A DNA stretch of 64,000 nt from NCBI GenBank assembly GCA_001599815.1, contig BCIA01000008.1:620001-684000 (forward strand), written 5' to 3'. Source of the stretch: Furcasterigmium furcatum (Eukaryota; Ascomycota; Sordariomycetes; Glomerellales; Plectosphaerellaceae). Position 1 is the stretch's first letter. Each line of letters starts with the position of its first letter. The position numbers and the translations under genes were made by a program. Under the pieces are notes generated by a model, which had not been told where the DNA came from, did no database searches, and worked only from the letters and a program-made list of their open reading frames with translations. Of this stretch, positions 11,093-23,104 are shown piece by piece.

Positions 11093-11779
11093 TCATGACC
11101 CTTGCTGCGTTTGCTGCGTTTGCTGACTTTGCTGACTTTGCTGCATTCTCTGCATCCGCAACGCCTGCTTGCTTCGCTTGGCCTTGGTTCTCGTGATGCA
11201 ACAGCCGACGCAAGAACCGATCCCCAACATGAACTCCAGAGCTCTGGGGAGGCGGCGTCATTAGCATCGGACACTCGCAGGGTCATGCGGCATGTACTCA
11301 CAAGATCGCGCACTGGATGAAGATGGCGTAGTTCCTCCACGGATCCGCGACGTACGGCTCATAGTACGACCTGCCCGTCTCCTCGTCGTGTATGTATCTG
11401 TGGCCGCCGTAGTCCGCCATGGCCATGAAAATAATCGACGGGGTGCACGCGGCCGCCATGATCCAGTCGAGGGCACCGTAGCAGCACAGTTCCCCATACA
11501 AAGTATTCCGTGACTCCTTCGGCAATCTGAGCATGATAATCGCTCTGATTGACATGGCGACGGCGTAGATCAGAATGATGGATATCTGGATAGCGATCAA
11601 CCTGTGGTTCTCATATTCGCGTAGGTTTGCGCCGGGCGACTTACCACCACGTAGGTGGCCATGAAATCCTCCCCAAACTCTGCCGAGCAGTAACCCGTGA
11701 TACCTAAGACGACGACGCTGAGTGAAACGGTGGAGAGCCGCGCGACAAGCTCGGCCAAGTATGCAAGGTTGTGCGCCAT
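11093..11779 (-). CDS. Small four-helix membrane protein with Gln-rich tail
   Basis: Predicted exons on the minus strand are 11645-11779, 11302-11585 and 11093-11243 (about 189 residues). Four hydrophobic segments are visible: LSTVSLSVVVLGITGYC, VVISIILIYAVAMSIRAIIML, LDWIMAAACTPSIIFMAM and AIFIQCAILALEFMLGIG. A polar loop, HDEETGRSYYEPYVADPW, lies before the last helix. The topology resembles MARVEL-like four-helix proteins of fungi, but no diagnostic motif is seen. The tail after the last helix is basic and then Gln-rich (QRMQQSQQSQQTQQTQQ), encoded by 9-base repeats. An alternative acceptor two bases later at exon 3 would replace that tail with an Ala/Lys-rich one. Function unknown. Confidence 0.6.
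11101..11160. repeat. Imperfect 9-base tandem repeat (TTTGCTGCG/TTTGCTGAC)
   Basis: Six or so units of a TTTGCTGNN pattern run through the 3' coding end of the four-helix membrane-protein gene. In one frame they give Gln/Ser/Thr, in the next Ala/Lys/Asn. Slippage here would change tail length in multiples of three residues. Confidence 0.7.
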
Positions 11780-12544
11780 GGCGGCGGTTCTGCAGATGCG
11801 GCGTCGGGATGCGTGTGCAACGAGATCGCGCCGAGACCGCAATGCGCGGGGGCCTTCGTCTTTTTGTTTTCATCGTGCGTCGCAAGGCGGCTGCTGCGCC
11901 GCTGGAAAGCAGGAGTCACGAGGTTTCATTTCCCAATATATGGCATCCCGGTCTGGTCTAGGCCGCTTTGCCCCCCCGTATTCCCGTTCCGAGATGCCTG
12001 CTTGGCAGAGTTACTAGACATTCGAGACACCAAAGTCTCGTCAGGTCTCAAGGCACATTAAGATATTGCAAGCACCTCTGAAGAAGCACTTGATGTACAT
12101 TAATGCCATTTATTCGGGGTTTTCACGGCGGCTGTGATGGAATTACATCTGACGGTACAAGTTCTGCACTATCGCATGTCACGAGGGCGAGACCCCAGAT
12201 CAGGGGTTGGAACTCGACCAATACCACCACCTCAGGGGCTATAAATAAGGGCCCGCAGGAACCAACAATCAAGGAACCAAAAAGTGACGACAATTGGCTA
12301 GATGCACCGAAAGTCTGAATTTCTGCCTAACAAAGCTGCGGTCTCATCCGAGAGACTTCGCTTGCGCGCGGAGCATTTCCGAGTCCACCCTCAATCTCCG
12401 AGCCAAATCCACGAAACAACCACAGTTGCACATCTTCAACTCGATGATGATGCCGTGCCAGAAGGTTGCACGTCTGCGAACAGCCCATCGAATACAACTC
12501 CCGGACATCGCCACCATGCAGACGCCAAGGGCCGAGACCCGGGC
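11780..12544. other. Intergenic region
   Basis: Upstream of the four-helix membrane-protein gene and downstream of the ACS permease. A plus-oriented TATAAATA sits at 12239-12247 but no plus-strand gene follows it. No coding structure is recognised. Confidence 0.4.
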
Positions 12545-14317
12545 TCACTGAATGTAAGGCTGGTACGCCGTGCCGTTCCGCAGCGCCTCGCGGAGGAGCT
12601 TCTTGTTCGCACGCCACAGGGAGAACTTCAGCGCCATGGCGCTCGCGATACACAGCGCGCCCATGACGAACATGAGGATGAACGCCATGAGGTACCGGGG
12701 CTCATCCGAGTCGACAAAGAAAAACGGCGCGATGACATTGCCGATCTGCCCCAGGATGTTGTTGACGGCGACGCCCGTGGCTCTCTTCTCCGGCGTACGA
12801 CCAATGACGCCCGTGAGCCAGGTGTTGATCAGGGGATTGGCGCCGAAGAGACCCCCGATGAAGAGGTAGGACGAGGCGTAGCGGGCCTCCGTCTTCATGG
12901 TCACCATGCAGACGATGTAGCCGATGAGGCCGACGGCGATCGGGGCGGAGAAGTGCCAGCCACGGTCAGCCCGCCTGTCCGAGCTCCACGCAATAGCGAT
13001 GGCCACGGCAGCCGCGAGGACGTAGGGTGGGAAGGTCATGACGAGGGCGGTGGTGCGGCTGTATCCGAAGCCCCTGACGATAGCAGGGTAGAAGTTCGAG
13101 AAGCCATAAGCCGCCGAGATGGTGATGTTTATGCACACGACCAGCCAGAGGTTGTAATCCGCCAGAGCGAGCTTCAGGCCGTACCAGATACCGCCCTTGG
13201 CTTCGGCCACGGACACCCTGTCGGCGATGATCCTGGCCTCTGCAATGCGGCGCATGTCCTCTGTCATGGTCCACATGGCGCTGCCGGTCCTGGAGTGAGG
13301 GTAGTCAGGCAGCAGGAAGAAGGCGATGACGGCGAAGAACGCACCCAGGAGCGCGAGGACGATAAAAAGCCACTGCCAACCGGCGACGCCCAGCTTGCCT
13401 TCCAGGGTTGCGAATACGGCGGCGGCGATGAGTCCCGAGAGGCCGTTGGCCAGGGCGACGCCGGTAGACATAATAGCGACGCGGACCGCAATCTCCTTGC
13501 GCGTGTACCAGCAGCCGAGCACGTAGATGGCCTGCAGAATTGTTAGCATTGGCCCTCCTCAGCCGTGGAGCCAGATTGGCGGCACGTACGCCTGGGAACA
13601 AGGGGGCTTCGACGACGCCGAGGAAGAATCTGACGACCAGTAGACCCTCGTAGGTCTTGACACCGGCGATGGCTGCCGAGACTCCGGACCAGATGATGGC
13701 CATGCCGGGGAGATAGAGGCCTGGGCGGAGGTAACCAATGATCATATTCGAAGGGAGCTGGCCGAGCACATATCTGTTCGTCTGCAGTTAGAAATGCGCC
13801 GTGATGATAATCTCGCTTGCGAGAGATAACTTACCCGCCGCTGAGAATGGACACAGCCGTGCCGAACTGGTATCCCTCCAGACCGAGGTCCTCGTCAAGG
13901 GTGCTCAGGCGGGCTTGACTATTGGGAGCTTGTCAGCCAGGCTGTACGGCACGCGAACATTGAAGGCGCTTCGATCAGCCCTGCGCTGACACAGAAAACA
14001 TACCCAAGCGACGCCCTGTCCAGATAGTTGAACACGTAGAGAATCCACAGCATCGGGAGCAGCGTCATGTCGAGGCGTCGCACAATTTTCTTCTCTAGCT
14101 CTCTCCAGTTCTCAATGCCAAGACGCTCGATGACTTCTTCGGGGCTGGGAAGCTCTTCAGCCGTGAGGGCCTTGGGGGCGTCTTCCTCGTGCTCGGTGGG
14201 GAGCCCATCCTGCTTGGGAGGCGTTGCCGTGGTCTCGATTGCCGAGGAGCGTCGGGTCTCAGTTGGAGTTGACTGAGCCCCTACCTGTGAGGTGAGGTTC
14301 TTCTCGTCGGTGGCCAT
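12545..14317 (-). CDS. MFS permease, anion:cation symporter (allantoate permease-like) family
   Basis: Predicted exons on the minus strand are 14004-14317, 13835-13918, 13590-13773 and 12545-13531 (522 residues). A 100-residue cytosolic N-terminus rich in Pro, Glu and Thr precedes the first helix, LLPMLWILYVFNYLDRASL, whose NYLDR motif is typical of the ACS family. The usual LSTLDEDLGLEGYQFGTAVS loop follows, then helices with RFFLGVVEAPLFPG, GWQWLFIVLALLGAFFAV and the GVIGRTPEKRATGVAVNNI block. Twelve membrane segments are expected in the plasma membrane. By family knowledge the substrate is a small organic anion such as allantoate, nicotinate, pantothenate or a sugar acid, taken up with protons. 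A second ACS permease lies at 27.4-29.2 kb. Confidence 0.92.
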
Positions 14318-15791
14318 GTCGAGTGATGGAGCAGGGCTGAGAATCAGGGTACAATTGGAGAAGGTAGGGAGAGAGAGGAGGCACTGCGAGGTGGTGAGAC
14401 GGCAAGAAACCAGATCAAAGAGGCAGAGGAGCGTCTCACATCTTATACATCGTTATCGACGGGCTTACCGGACATGGCCGCCCGCTTGCCCACCCATTCC
14501 ATCTGTTCAAGGACCGAGGTGGACGGGGGCCAACTTCGCGGCTCCCCACGGGGTAGTAATTTGGGCAGGATAGCAAGATGCACGGGGTGACGGGGTCAGC
14601 CTGAGAACGAGGGGATCATCGCGAGTGGACCGAAGCCAAGGCTGCCCCAGCGGAAGCAGCTTGCCGTCGAATCACACCAGAACCATTGAGGCTGACGGGT
14701 TGTGTTAGCTGCACTTGGCGACCTTGCGCGGGGTCCTCGGTGTTGGCAACTTGGTTTGGAGACATGCTCAGGGGTTGGCCCAGCTTCGGGGACTGCTCGC
14801 ACCAGGCCGCTTCTCCAGCCATCAAGTTTCGGAGAAGAACATGCAGTAATCTCACTAAACCTGTGGTCTTTTCAATTTATCTAGATTTAACATTGGATGG
14901 CATATCTTTGTCTGGAATTGTGGTAGAGGAGAAGAGAATCGGTCAAATCGGTCTCCGGCCGATTATCTGCCGGCCACCAGACGAAGGTGTGCAACGCACA
15001 ACTTGCCTCTCCACACCCCAGAGGGAAAATTGAAGGCCAAGACACGATGGTATGACAATCTCACTTGGCAAAGCGGAGTGCTCGTGCCTTTCTATCCTTT
15101 GAGGGGGCAGGCTGGGTGGAAGTGAGATGCCGACGGAATCAAGCCCTGACGTGCCTGCAACTTCTCGGTATTCGGCTTTTCTCTGCCCCCCCGGGAAAGC
15201 ACTTCGGTATCTTCCTGCACTCGGATATCATTGAGATGGGGTCCAAGCTAGATTCCGGCTTGGAAAGCTTGACATGGGAAGCCCTTCTGACTTTCCGTCA
15301 GCTCACATCACGACGACTGTTGGTGTTGCACCTCGGAACTCGACAATGATTACGAATGGCGCCACAGGGAACCCATGCCAGCTTGAGCTATCTCTATTAG
15401 TACTACTTTGAATCGAAACATTCTTACTATTAAAAAACATCGACATCAATGCCCATCCGGGTAAAGCAGAGCGCGTGAATTTTCTGTAGGTGTTTGCCTC
15501 TATTTGAGCACGTAGTCGTCCCGTGTTTGGGCGCGGCTTAACCCCCCTCGAACCCCTAAATAACCCGTAGGCGGGGAGAATTAAGCCGCTCTCCCATTGT
15601 GATCTACTTCTTCAATTATTCTCTGCTATTTTGGGGGTCAAATAGATTACCAGGGGATTTGTCGGTCAATTTCTGTCATTTCTATCTAAGTTCTGTGTGG
15701 CTTGCTTGCCTGAGACGCTTTGGTCACACCAGTGTCTAGATGCTATTGAGCCGTAGAGAAAGGCCGGACTCCACCCATAACTTAACGGGCT
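14318..15791. other. Intergenic region, 1.5 kb
   Basis: Holds the promoter of the ACS permease (-) at its left end. A pyrimidine-rich, intron-poor leader is seen just upstream of 14317. The remainder has stop codons in all frames at short intervals, and no recognisable domain, RNA gene or repeat. Confidence 0.4.
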
Positions 15792-17140
15792 CTAAGCCGC
15801 ATCGAAGTCACGAACATGTCGGCGGTACCAACCGTTCCGAGTGCCGTCCTTGTACGAGGAGCATCCCGCCAGCATATGCTTGACATTGCGCTTGCCTTCC
15901 TTCTCGAACTGCGCGGCGATAACATCGGAACCGTCCGCAATAATCCAGTGGTTGCCCTCGTCCACAATCCAAGCAAGATCAGAACGATGGTCGTTTGCGT
16001 CCCCGAGCACGGGCTCACTGTTGTCTCGGAAGCCGTAGACGGAGCCGTTGGTCCGAATGTCGTCGGGCAGGGTGAATCTACCGGTGTCGAACCTTGAGAT
16101 CTCCGTGGTGAACGGCTCGACGAAGTCGCCGATGGCGAAGCTGGGTATGGGTTAGTGACTCCTGTTGGTAGGATCTTGTAGCAGCATTCACTCACAAGAT
16201 TCCATAAGAGGTAAAAGAAGACTCCTCGGGGTCCAGTGTCCTGACGGCATCGACGAGCCCCTGCAAGGCATCTCCGTTCCACAGGCGGTTGATCTCAGCG
16301 CTGATGGTGTAGTTCCTCTTAGCGTAAGCCTTCGCGGATGCGACCACGTCGAAGTTCGGCACATCAGCAAACTTGTAGACCGGAATGTGAGCAATCTGAA
16401 TGCCGCTGGCGAAAGCATCCTGGACCCACGCCTCGGCTTCGAAGTCCTCGGGGAACGGCCACCAGGCAGCCTGCACCTTGTAGATGCACCACTCGTTGGC
16501 AGGGACGCCAGCAGCGTTGCTGAACTCTTTGAGGGCCCAATAAGTGGACTCAACAGCCGCGCGGTCCTTGAAATCTAGTTGGAGGACCACGTTGGTCCCT
16601 GTGTCGCGGATCGACTCGACGAGGTCGGTCATAGTTGGCACGGTCTCGATGTGGACGCGGCCCTGGTCGTCTCGTAGATGGAGATTCTCCATGAAGCCTT
16701 TGTAGTTGGACTCATTAACGAGCGGCGAGTATCCCTTGCCCGTGAACGGGTTGTACGCCGGTTCTCCAGCCTGCTCGCCGACGTCTGTCTCACGACCGAG
16801 GCCGGAGTCGTGGATCATGGTAGCGTATCCATCCTTGGACAGGCGGATGTCAGTCTCGATACACTCGATCCCGGTTTGTGCGGCACGAAAATAGCCGTTG
16901 GGCGAGTTTTCGGTAGTACCGTTCCACCTAGCACATGTTACCAAGACTTGTCCGTTTCGCCAATTCTCTGTACACTGACCTCATTCCACGGTGGGCGCAG
17001 AGAATCGTAAGATCGTCATGAGGAGTACGAAAGGCTTCGATGATTTTTCTGACATCATAGTTCTGACGCGCGGCACCGCAAGGAAGAGCGAAGGCAGCCA
17101 TGCCGGCCGCAATCACCGCAGAACGCATCGAGGAAACCAT
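15792..17140 (-). CDS. Secreted GDPD-type phosphodiesterase
   Basis: Predicted exons on the minus strand are 16980-17140, 16196-16927 and 15792-16140 (413 residues). The start at 17140 gives a signal peptide (MVSSMRSAVIAAGMAAFALP). The glycerophosphodiester phosphodiesterase TIM-barrel signature is clear: AHRG with H50 and R51, IECIETDIRLSKDG with E78 and D80, and MIHD with H93. These are the two catalytic histidines and the metal ligands known for the family. Downstream segments NVVLQLDFKD, ANEWCIYKVQ and IPVYKF match barrel strands. It probably hydrolyses glycerophosphodiesters or related phospholipid head groups outside the cell. The C-terminal 115 residues (IADGSDVIAAQF..HMLAGCSSYKDGTRNGW) extend past the minimal domain. 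Substrate is inferred only. Confidence 0.85.
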
Positions 17141-17203
17141 ATTGACGGACAAGGAGCATGAGATGGATAGATACTTTCTCTGTGGCCACCCTCTCCCTTG
17201 GCA

Positions 17204-17210
17204 TTTTATA
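17204..17210 (-). promoter_or_regulatory. TATA box of the GDPD gene
   Basis: TATAAAA on the minus strand, 64 bases before the predicted ATG at 17140, a typical fungal spacing when the leader is short. Confidence 0.45.
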
Positions 17211-18003
17211 AGTCAATTCTATGGCATATATCGTGCGCTATTTAATGCCAACAATACTAACTATCAACCCACCGGTGGTCTCGGTGTCCAAAGTTCATCA
17301 TCATCTCAAAGGTTCCCTCAGTGCACGTCAAGCTCGTGTCGTGTGGATTGTCCTGTCGAAGCACGTGGCTAAGGAGTGTCATTCAGATGGCTCCGAGCCT
17401 TAGAAGTTCCATTTCCATGCATGACCGGAGAAACTCTGTCCCACATTGAGTTGGAGTAGAGGAACACGTGGCGGGGGGGATAAGCGTGAAAAGGATCTTT
17501 GGGGCGAATCTGTTGTCGATCGCCCGAAGACATAATAAGAACTTGGTTTTAGCGGTGATAGAACCGATCCACTCGTCAGAATCAAGGTGACCCTGTTTAG
17601 TCGGCTTCCTCGGTTAAAGTGTCTGGCTTTTATAGCCGCTCTGATAGCCGCTCTGCAGTCACGATGTCTGTTGCTCTGCACCTCAGAACTTCAGAGTGAT
17701 GAGGATAGTCCACTAGAAACTGCGCATAGAGCCAACCTGAGTGATACTACGGTTGAAATTGCAACTCCTGAAAATTTCCAGTACAAACTTGGTGCTCAGA
17801 GTGCCACAATAGAGAGCCGAACGCCGTGACGTTGTGTACCGTAGCCGAAGGCACAATGGACAACCACAACTCTGAACATGATGTTATGCGCTATATTCAG
17901 AGAGATCTCTCAATGCTATCAAAGTGCTTCAATTTCACATAATGCCAAGCCTTGCACCAGTGCTTCTCTATTTCCATCCAATCTTCTAGAGATCTATCCA
18001 CCC
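17211..18003. other. Intergenic region
   Basis: Between the GDPD promoter and the 3' end of the large fusion enzyme, both read on the minus strand. No coding or repetitive structure is recognised. Confidence 0.4.
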
Positions 18004-21000
18004 TCACAGCCACTCGGGCTTATCAGAGCCAAGAGGCTTCGGCATCACTTCCCACCCAACCTCACACCCCTCCACGCTCGCGCTGTGCCGAATAGCCTGC
18101 ATGGGCCCGAATCCAGTATCCTTCGTCTCGAAGAACTCCTCAGGCACATCGCTCGGTTTCTCGTAGTCCTTGCTCTCGAAGCCCGTGGCGCCGGGGTACT
18201 GCCCCAGGCTGCGCAGGTACTTCATGCATCCGGCTAGTGAGACGTCGACGCGCCACGAGCCGGCGCCGGGCGTGACGGCGCGGCGGTACACCGCGGCGAT
18301 GACGCCCGTGGCGAGGAAGTAGCCGCCGGCGTGGTCCAGCGCCTGGCAGGGCGTCGGGCGCGCGGCCTCGCCCTTGCCAGCGTGTTCGGCCTCGGAGACG
18401 TTCATGCCGGAGCATGTCTGAACGAGGGAGTCGTAGCCGCGGCGGCTGGACCAGGGGCCGCGGGGGCCAAAGGCGGACATGTTGGCGTAGACGATGGTGG
18501 GGTTGATCTTGAGGATCTCCTCGACGGAGAGGCCGTAGCCGGCGAGGGCGCCGGGGCGGAAGCCCTGGACGAAGACGTCGCAGGTGCGGATGAGCTCGAT
18601 GAGCTTGGCCTTGTCGGCGGCGTTGTGTATGTCGATGTGGACGGTGCGCTTGCCGCGGCCGAAGTCCCTGTCCATGGTGGGCAGGTCGGGGAGGTTGGGC
18701 GAGGTGATCCAGATGACGTCCGCGCCGTGGGCTGCAAGCGTCTTGCCGCAGAGGGGGGCGGCGATGACGCGGCTCATCTCGACGACCTTGAGGCCCTTGA
18801 GGCACTGCGAGTTGCCGCTGGGCATCCAGACGGGGAGGCCCGAAGTCTGTGCCGCGTCGGGGACCGGGAGGACGATCGGGTTGACGTCGATGGGGAAGTT
18901 GCTGATGGCCTTGGACTGGGGGAGAGAGTCCCATTCCTTGTATGACCGGACAGCGTACGTTGCGAGCTTGCCCTCGACCGTTGCGACGTTCTCCAGATCG
19001 ATTCTGCTCCAGTTGACGAGCTTCTCGGACAGCTCCGCTCTCGTTGCCGTCTTAGGGAGACCGACGAGCTCGAGGATTCCGTGCGCGTGGTTGGGGAACG
19101 AGTCGTGCACACGGACGTGTCCGTCGGTCGTCTTGTGAAGGCCTCCGATGGGGCCCCATGGGGAGGGCGCCGGCTTGCCGTCGAGAGTGTAGATGCGCTC
19201 AGACTTGTACTCGACGGTTGCGTGCGTCAGGGGTACGCGGACCTTGGGGGTGGCGGGAAGCTTGTTGCGCAGGGTATGGACCTGGGCAGCGGCAAGGGCA
19301 GAGATGGCGATGGAGCTCTGGGCCAGGATTCCCATCTTATACGAGGAAGGGAGCGTTGGGTTCTGGTGCTGATCGGAGAGATCGAGGGACTCAAGGGCCG
19401 ACTCGGGCAGCTGGAGGCCGCGCCAGATCTCGTGCACGATGTCCGTGGCGGTGAAGTTCTCGCGGGCAACATCCTCGGAGTAGTCACCGAGAGTGACGCC
19501 CAGAGCCGAGCCGTTGACGGCACCGTTGGTCTTGGACACGCCGTTTGTGGACGCCTTTCCTGAGCCAGGAACCTTGACAGCCAGCAGGGGTGCGTGCTGC
19601 TGGGTGCCGAGAGTATCTCGCTCGCCCACGCTGCCCTGGGCCCAGGGGCGCTTGATGGTGCACTTCCAAGCGAACGCAGGGTCAAAGTACATGTTGGTCA
19701 GGATGTCACTGTCAGTGACTTGGAAGAGCTCCTTGACGGTCTCGTTCGTGAGGACGTTGGCCGTCTTGACACGCTCATAGGTGGCGGCATCGTCGAACAT
19801 GACATCGAATGTCATCTCGAAGGGCCCCGAGTTCTTGGAGCGGACAATCCGGGCGAGCTCCGCCAGGGTTGCGTCGCCAGAAGGAACGGGCTTGTTCTTG
19901 ATGGGCGCCAGCTTTCCAGTGTCCAGCTCGATGTACTTCTCCTTGGATACTGCAGGGAGAAGCTTCGAGGCAGGCCCATCAGAACTCAACGTGTGGTTGC
20001 GGACCGTGAAGAGGGAGGTTTCCTCCCCGGGCTGCAGGTCAACCAGATGATAGAGGCTGAACTTGAAGACGGCACCGGCGTCCTGCTCGTGCGGCGACAG
20101 GTGGCTGGCCAGGTTTCCGGTTGTCGCGACCTGGTCGGGGTATGCGAAGTGCAGGATGGAGGCGCGGGCGTTGTTGGCGATGGTGTGCGAGAGCTCAGCT
20201 GTCGGAGCGACGACCTCGCCCAGGATGGCGATCTCGTGAGGCTCCGCATCGTTCTTCTTGGGCTCGAGGGGGCCCATGACGCCGTTCTTACCATAGACAT
20301 GGTAGATGAGGCGGCAGCTCTCGGACTTGTCGAGCTCGGGGAAGAGGTTCTGGGTGTACTTGCGGACGCGCTCGAGGAAGTCGTCGATCTGGCCGATGAG
20401 GATGGGATCGCGGATGCCACCGACGAAGATGGTGCGGTAGCCGAGGTGAGTAACGCCCTCGAGCTTGATTTGGTATGGTGTCGGTTCGAACTTGGCCCCT
20501 GAGACCCGGCATGTCTTGGGAGTGACCTGCTCATACTTGGCATTGTCCAGGACGAGGACGCCGCCGGGGCCGGGGAGGCGGTCAGGCCTGGTTTTCTCGT
20601 AGAGGGTGTGGGCGGCAACCGAGAGGGGCGTGCATCTCTCAGCCGGTGACAGAGGAGTCAAGTCGAAAGAGTCCTTCTGCATCGTCGCAATCATGGAGCG
20701 GCCCTTGGGAATGGCGCAGATACCGCCACACTCCATGATCTTGCCCATGTGCCAGGCGACATCAGGGCTGACGCCATGGTGGATTGAGAAGGCCGCGAAG
20801 GGGGCGGGATCATATGATCGTCCGCCCAGAATGATGTCGGGATCACCAGTTAGGGCTTCCAGGTAGCTATGAACTATGGTCAGCGGCGGAAAGAATCAGC
20901 ATCGGCTGTTATCACTCACGGTTCAGCGCCCATCTGGGCGACAACATCGACAGCGCCGTCGACAACCTGGGGCAAAAGAGCCTCGACAGGACCGCAAGGA

Positions 21001-21434
21001 CCGACCCGGCCCTTGGAGATGTTTCCCTTGATGAACTCCCGGTCGATACCGGCATCAATGGTAGCGACCTTGAAGGTGTACCCGTTGCGGCTGGCAATCT
21101 CGCGGACAATGTCCAGCATCTCCGCGACGTGCTTGTTGCTCCCGTCGCCGCCGACCGAGCCGATCAGGACCTTGATCTTGTGGTAGAAGCAGGCCGCCAG
21201 GATGGGCTCCAGGTCCCGCACGTAGGAGCCACGACCGCAGGTCATCTTGCCCATGCCAAGCTTGTATGGGCCTCCATCCGTGGATCCGCTGTCCACGATG
21301 ATGGCGGCGGGCTTGTACTTCTCGACGCCGTACCAGAACTGGTCCGAGTCGTACCCGTAGCCGAGCATGGCGTTCGGCGTGAGGATGTTGAACCCTTCCG
21401 TGGGGAAGGGCGCGTTGGAGGTTGAGGCAGGCAT
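18004..21434 (-). CDS. AtuA-DUF4387-CaiB/BaiF CoA-transferase fusion enzyme
   Basis: Predicted exons on the minus strand are 20920-21434 and 18004-20866 (1125 residues). Residues 1-460 form an AtuA-like (DUF1446) module: NAMLGYGYDSDQFW, IVDSGSTDGGPYKLG, LIGSVGGDGSNKHVAEM, IILGGRSYDPAPF and MGKIMECGG. Residues about 504-600 are a DUF4387 module (LARIVRSKNSGPFEMTFDVMF). From about 640 to the end is a class III CoA-transferase: LKGLKVVEMSRVIAAPLCGK, FVQGFRPGALAGYGLS and ALDHAGGYFLATG, where D1016 matches the catalytic aspartate position. AtuA proteins act in acyclic terpene (citronellol/geraniol) use in Pseudomonas; CaiB/BaiF enzymes move CoA between carboxylic acids. The fusion suggests one polypeptide that activates and hydrates or rearranges an unusual branched acid. 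The PEX11 gene upstream hints at a peroxisomal setting, but no clear PTS1 ends this protein (it ends PEWL). Confidence 0.87.
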
Positions 21435-22145
21435 CTTGAGCAATGGGGAGGTATGCTTCGGAATGCTGCCAGGTTGGGTGTGCTAGATGCGCGATGACAT
21501 ATGAAAGATTGCGGTGATGACTGGGGGCCGCATGTTATATTCGACTTTGCGGGAAGCAAGACGAGTCACAGTTGATATCGACGGCCGACTTCCGGAAGGG
21601 CAGAATGGCGTTCTGGATGGACCCAAAGCTCGGTTCAGCGAGATACCTCCGACCGACGACATGCTCGTCAATGGAGATCTTACCGCGGGGTTATTTTGCG
21701 GGGTTGGCTGTGAACGTCACAGTGAGTGGCGACTTCGGGGTTGATCCCGAGTCATTTCGGAATCTTCCCGGGGATGGAGCGTCGGTATTCTCTCTGGATC
21801 CCGCGGCTCAGCACGACCATTGAAACAAACTTCGGACAGTATGGTGTCCGGTAGTATTCTCAAGGCCGATGTTGCACCTTGACATACCGACATAGTTTAT
21901 TCTTGGCTTAGCAGACTGGAGTCGTCGCAGTGCCCAGTCAACCAGTGTGCCCGTTGGCCCAGTGGGGACATGGATGATGTGTGGGCAACTTGATATCAAA
22001 ATATGGGACTAGTAGCATTGGTTTCATCTTTGCACTTGGATGTATCTTTGGATGGTTATGAGATTGCTTTTGAGAGAAATAGTGTTCTATCACGTATCGC
22101 GAGACGTAGACACCCCCACGGCTGATGGCCGTTGCGGCGATGGTA
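21435..22145. other. Intergenic region, promoter of the fusion enzyme
   Basis: Leader and promoter of the AtuA-CaiB gene to the left and the 3' flank of the PEX11-like gene to the right. No gene is recognised. Confidence 0.4.
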
Positions 22146-23104
22146 CTAAAGTTTGCCAACTTCTTTGCCACACCGTTCCCACACATCAAGACCCGTCAGG
22201 AAACTGGTGACAAGCATGATGGCGCCGACAAGCCCCGAGGGGGCGGGAATCCATCCGATGACGCTGCCCGGCAAGGCCAGGTCGAGCACCGATGCGACTA
22301 ACTTCCTCGTTAGCCGCCGTATCTGCGCAGCAGCCTGTGCCTTCTCCCTTGAGGCGCCCTCCTTCTCCTTCTCGGTGAACTTGATCTTCTTTTGAGACTT
22401 TTTGTCAGAGCTGCCGTTCTGCTTGAGAGGCTCTTCAACTGGCGCCTGCTGGATGCTCTGACCTCGCAGAGTGTTGATCCTCAGCAGGCAGGCGAACGCA
22501 CCGCACGCGAGGGCGAGGAACCAGCACCTCTGTGACTCGATCTTGAAGAAATACTCCATCTCCTTGCCGAGAACTGCGAGCCCCGGCAGATTCAAGGCGT
22601 CAAACAGTGTGAATGCCTCGAGAAGCAGGTACATGCCGTTGAAAGTCCCCGCGAGCGCATCGAGAGTTTGCAGCAGATACGGGTTGGGCCCCGCTGCGCC
22701 TCTTTTCTTTCCGTCGATTTGCATCATGCCAAGGAAGATGTTGTATGACCTCGCAAAAGCGTCGAAGAAGCGGAAGAAGCGGAAGAATCGCCGGACCGTT
22801 CCAAGGAGGGTTCGTAGGTCCGCGAATCCGCGGAACAAGTCATGGTCAATGGGAAGTCCGGCGAGGCGACTGACGAGTTTCCCCTGAGACGCAGCCAAAG
22901 CCACGATGATGTGGAGAAAGGCTTGGATGAATCGAAGCAGGCGTTCCAGGCCATCTGTATGTTCATTTTCATCAGCACGACGCCTGGGCTTAATCATGAG
23001 ACTTTCGCGGGGGATCTGCTAGAGTCTTCTGAAAGGTAAGGGAAGTATCTCATACAGGCGTCTGTGGAAAAGCGGCGAAACTGGTTGAAAGTTGTTGCGG
23101 CCAT
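22146..23104 (-). CDS. PEX11-family peroxisomal membrane protein
   Basis: Predicted exons on the minus strand are 23056-23104 and 22146-22954 (285 residues). The short first exon reads MAATTFNQFRRFSTDA and joins at phase 1 to YGLERLLRFIQAF, which restores the FTTDAxGLERxLRxIQ opening typical of Pex11/Gim5 proteins. The next segments are amphipathic helices (LRTLLGTVRRFFRFF, ARSYNIFLGMMQ), a hydrophobic stretch WFLALACGAFACLL, a charged Lys/Glu linker and a C-terminal hydrophobic GLVGAIMLVTSFLTGLDVW. By family knowledge it bends the peroxisomal membrane and promotes proliferation and division. It is closest in layout to the fungal Pex11C group. It does not need the alternative ATG at 22997, which would give an atypical N-terminus. 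Confidence 0.8.

Noticed and set aside
12239..12247. TATAAATA on the plus strand
   Set aside because: No plus-strand gene follows; the only downstream frames are antisense shadows of the permease.
12302..13546. 414-codon plus-strand open frame over the ACS permease
   Set aside because: It is the mirror of a well-supported minus-strand MFS gene; its composition (Arg/Asp/Gly/His-rich, no domain) is typical of the opposite strand of GC-rich coding DNA.
18331..20502. Long plus-strand frames antisense to the AtuA-CaiB gene
   Set aside because: GC-rich third positions on the coding strand create long antisense frames; the real protein has clear domain motifs on the minus strand.
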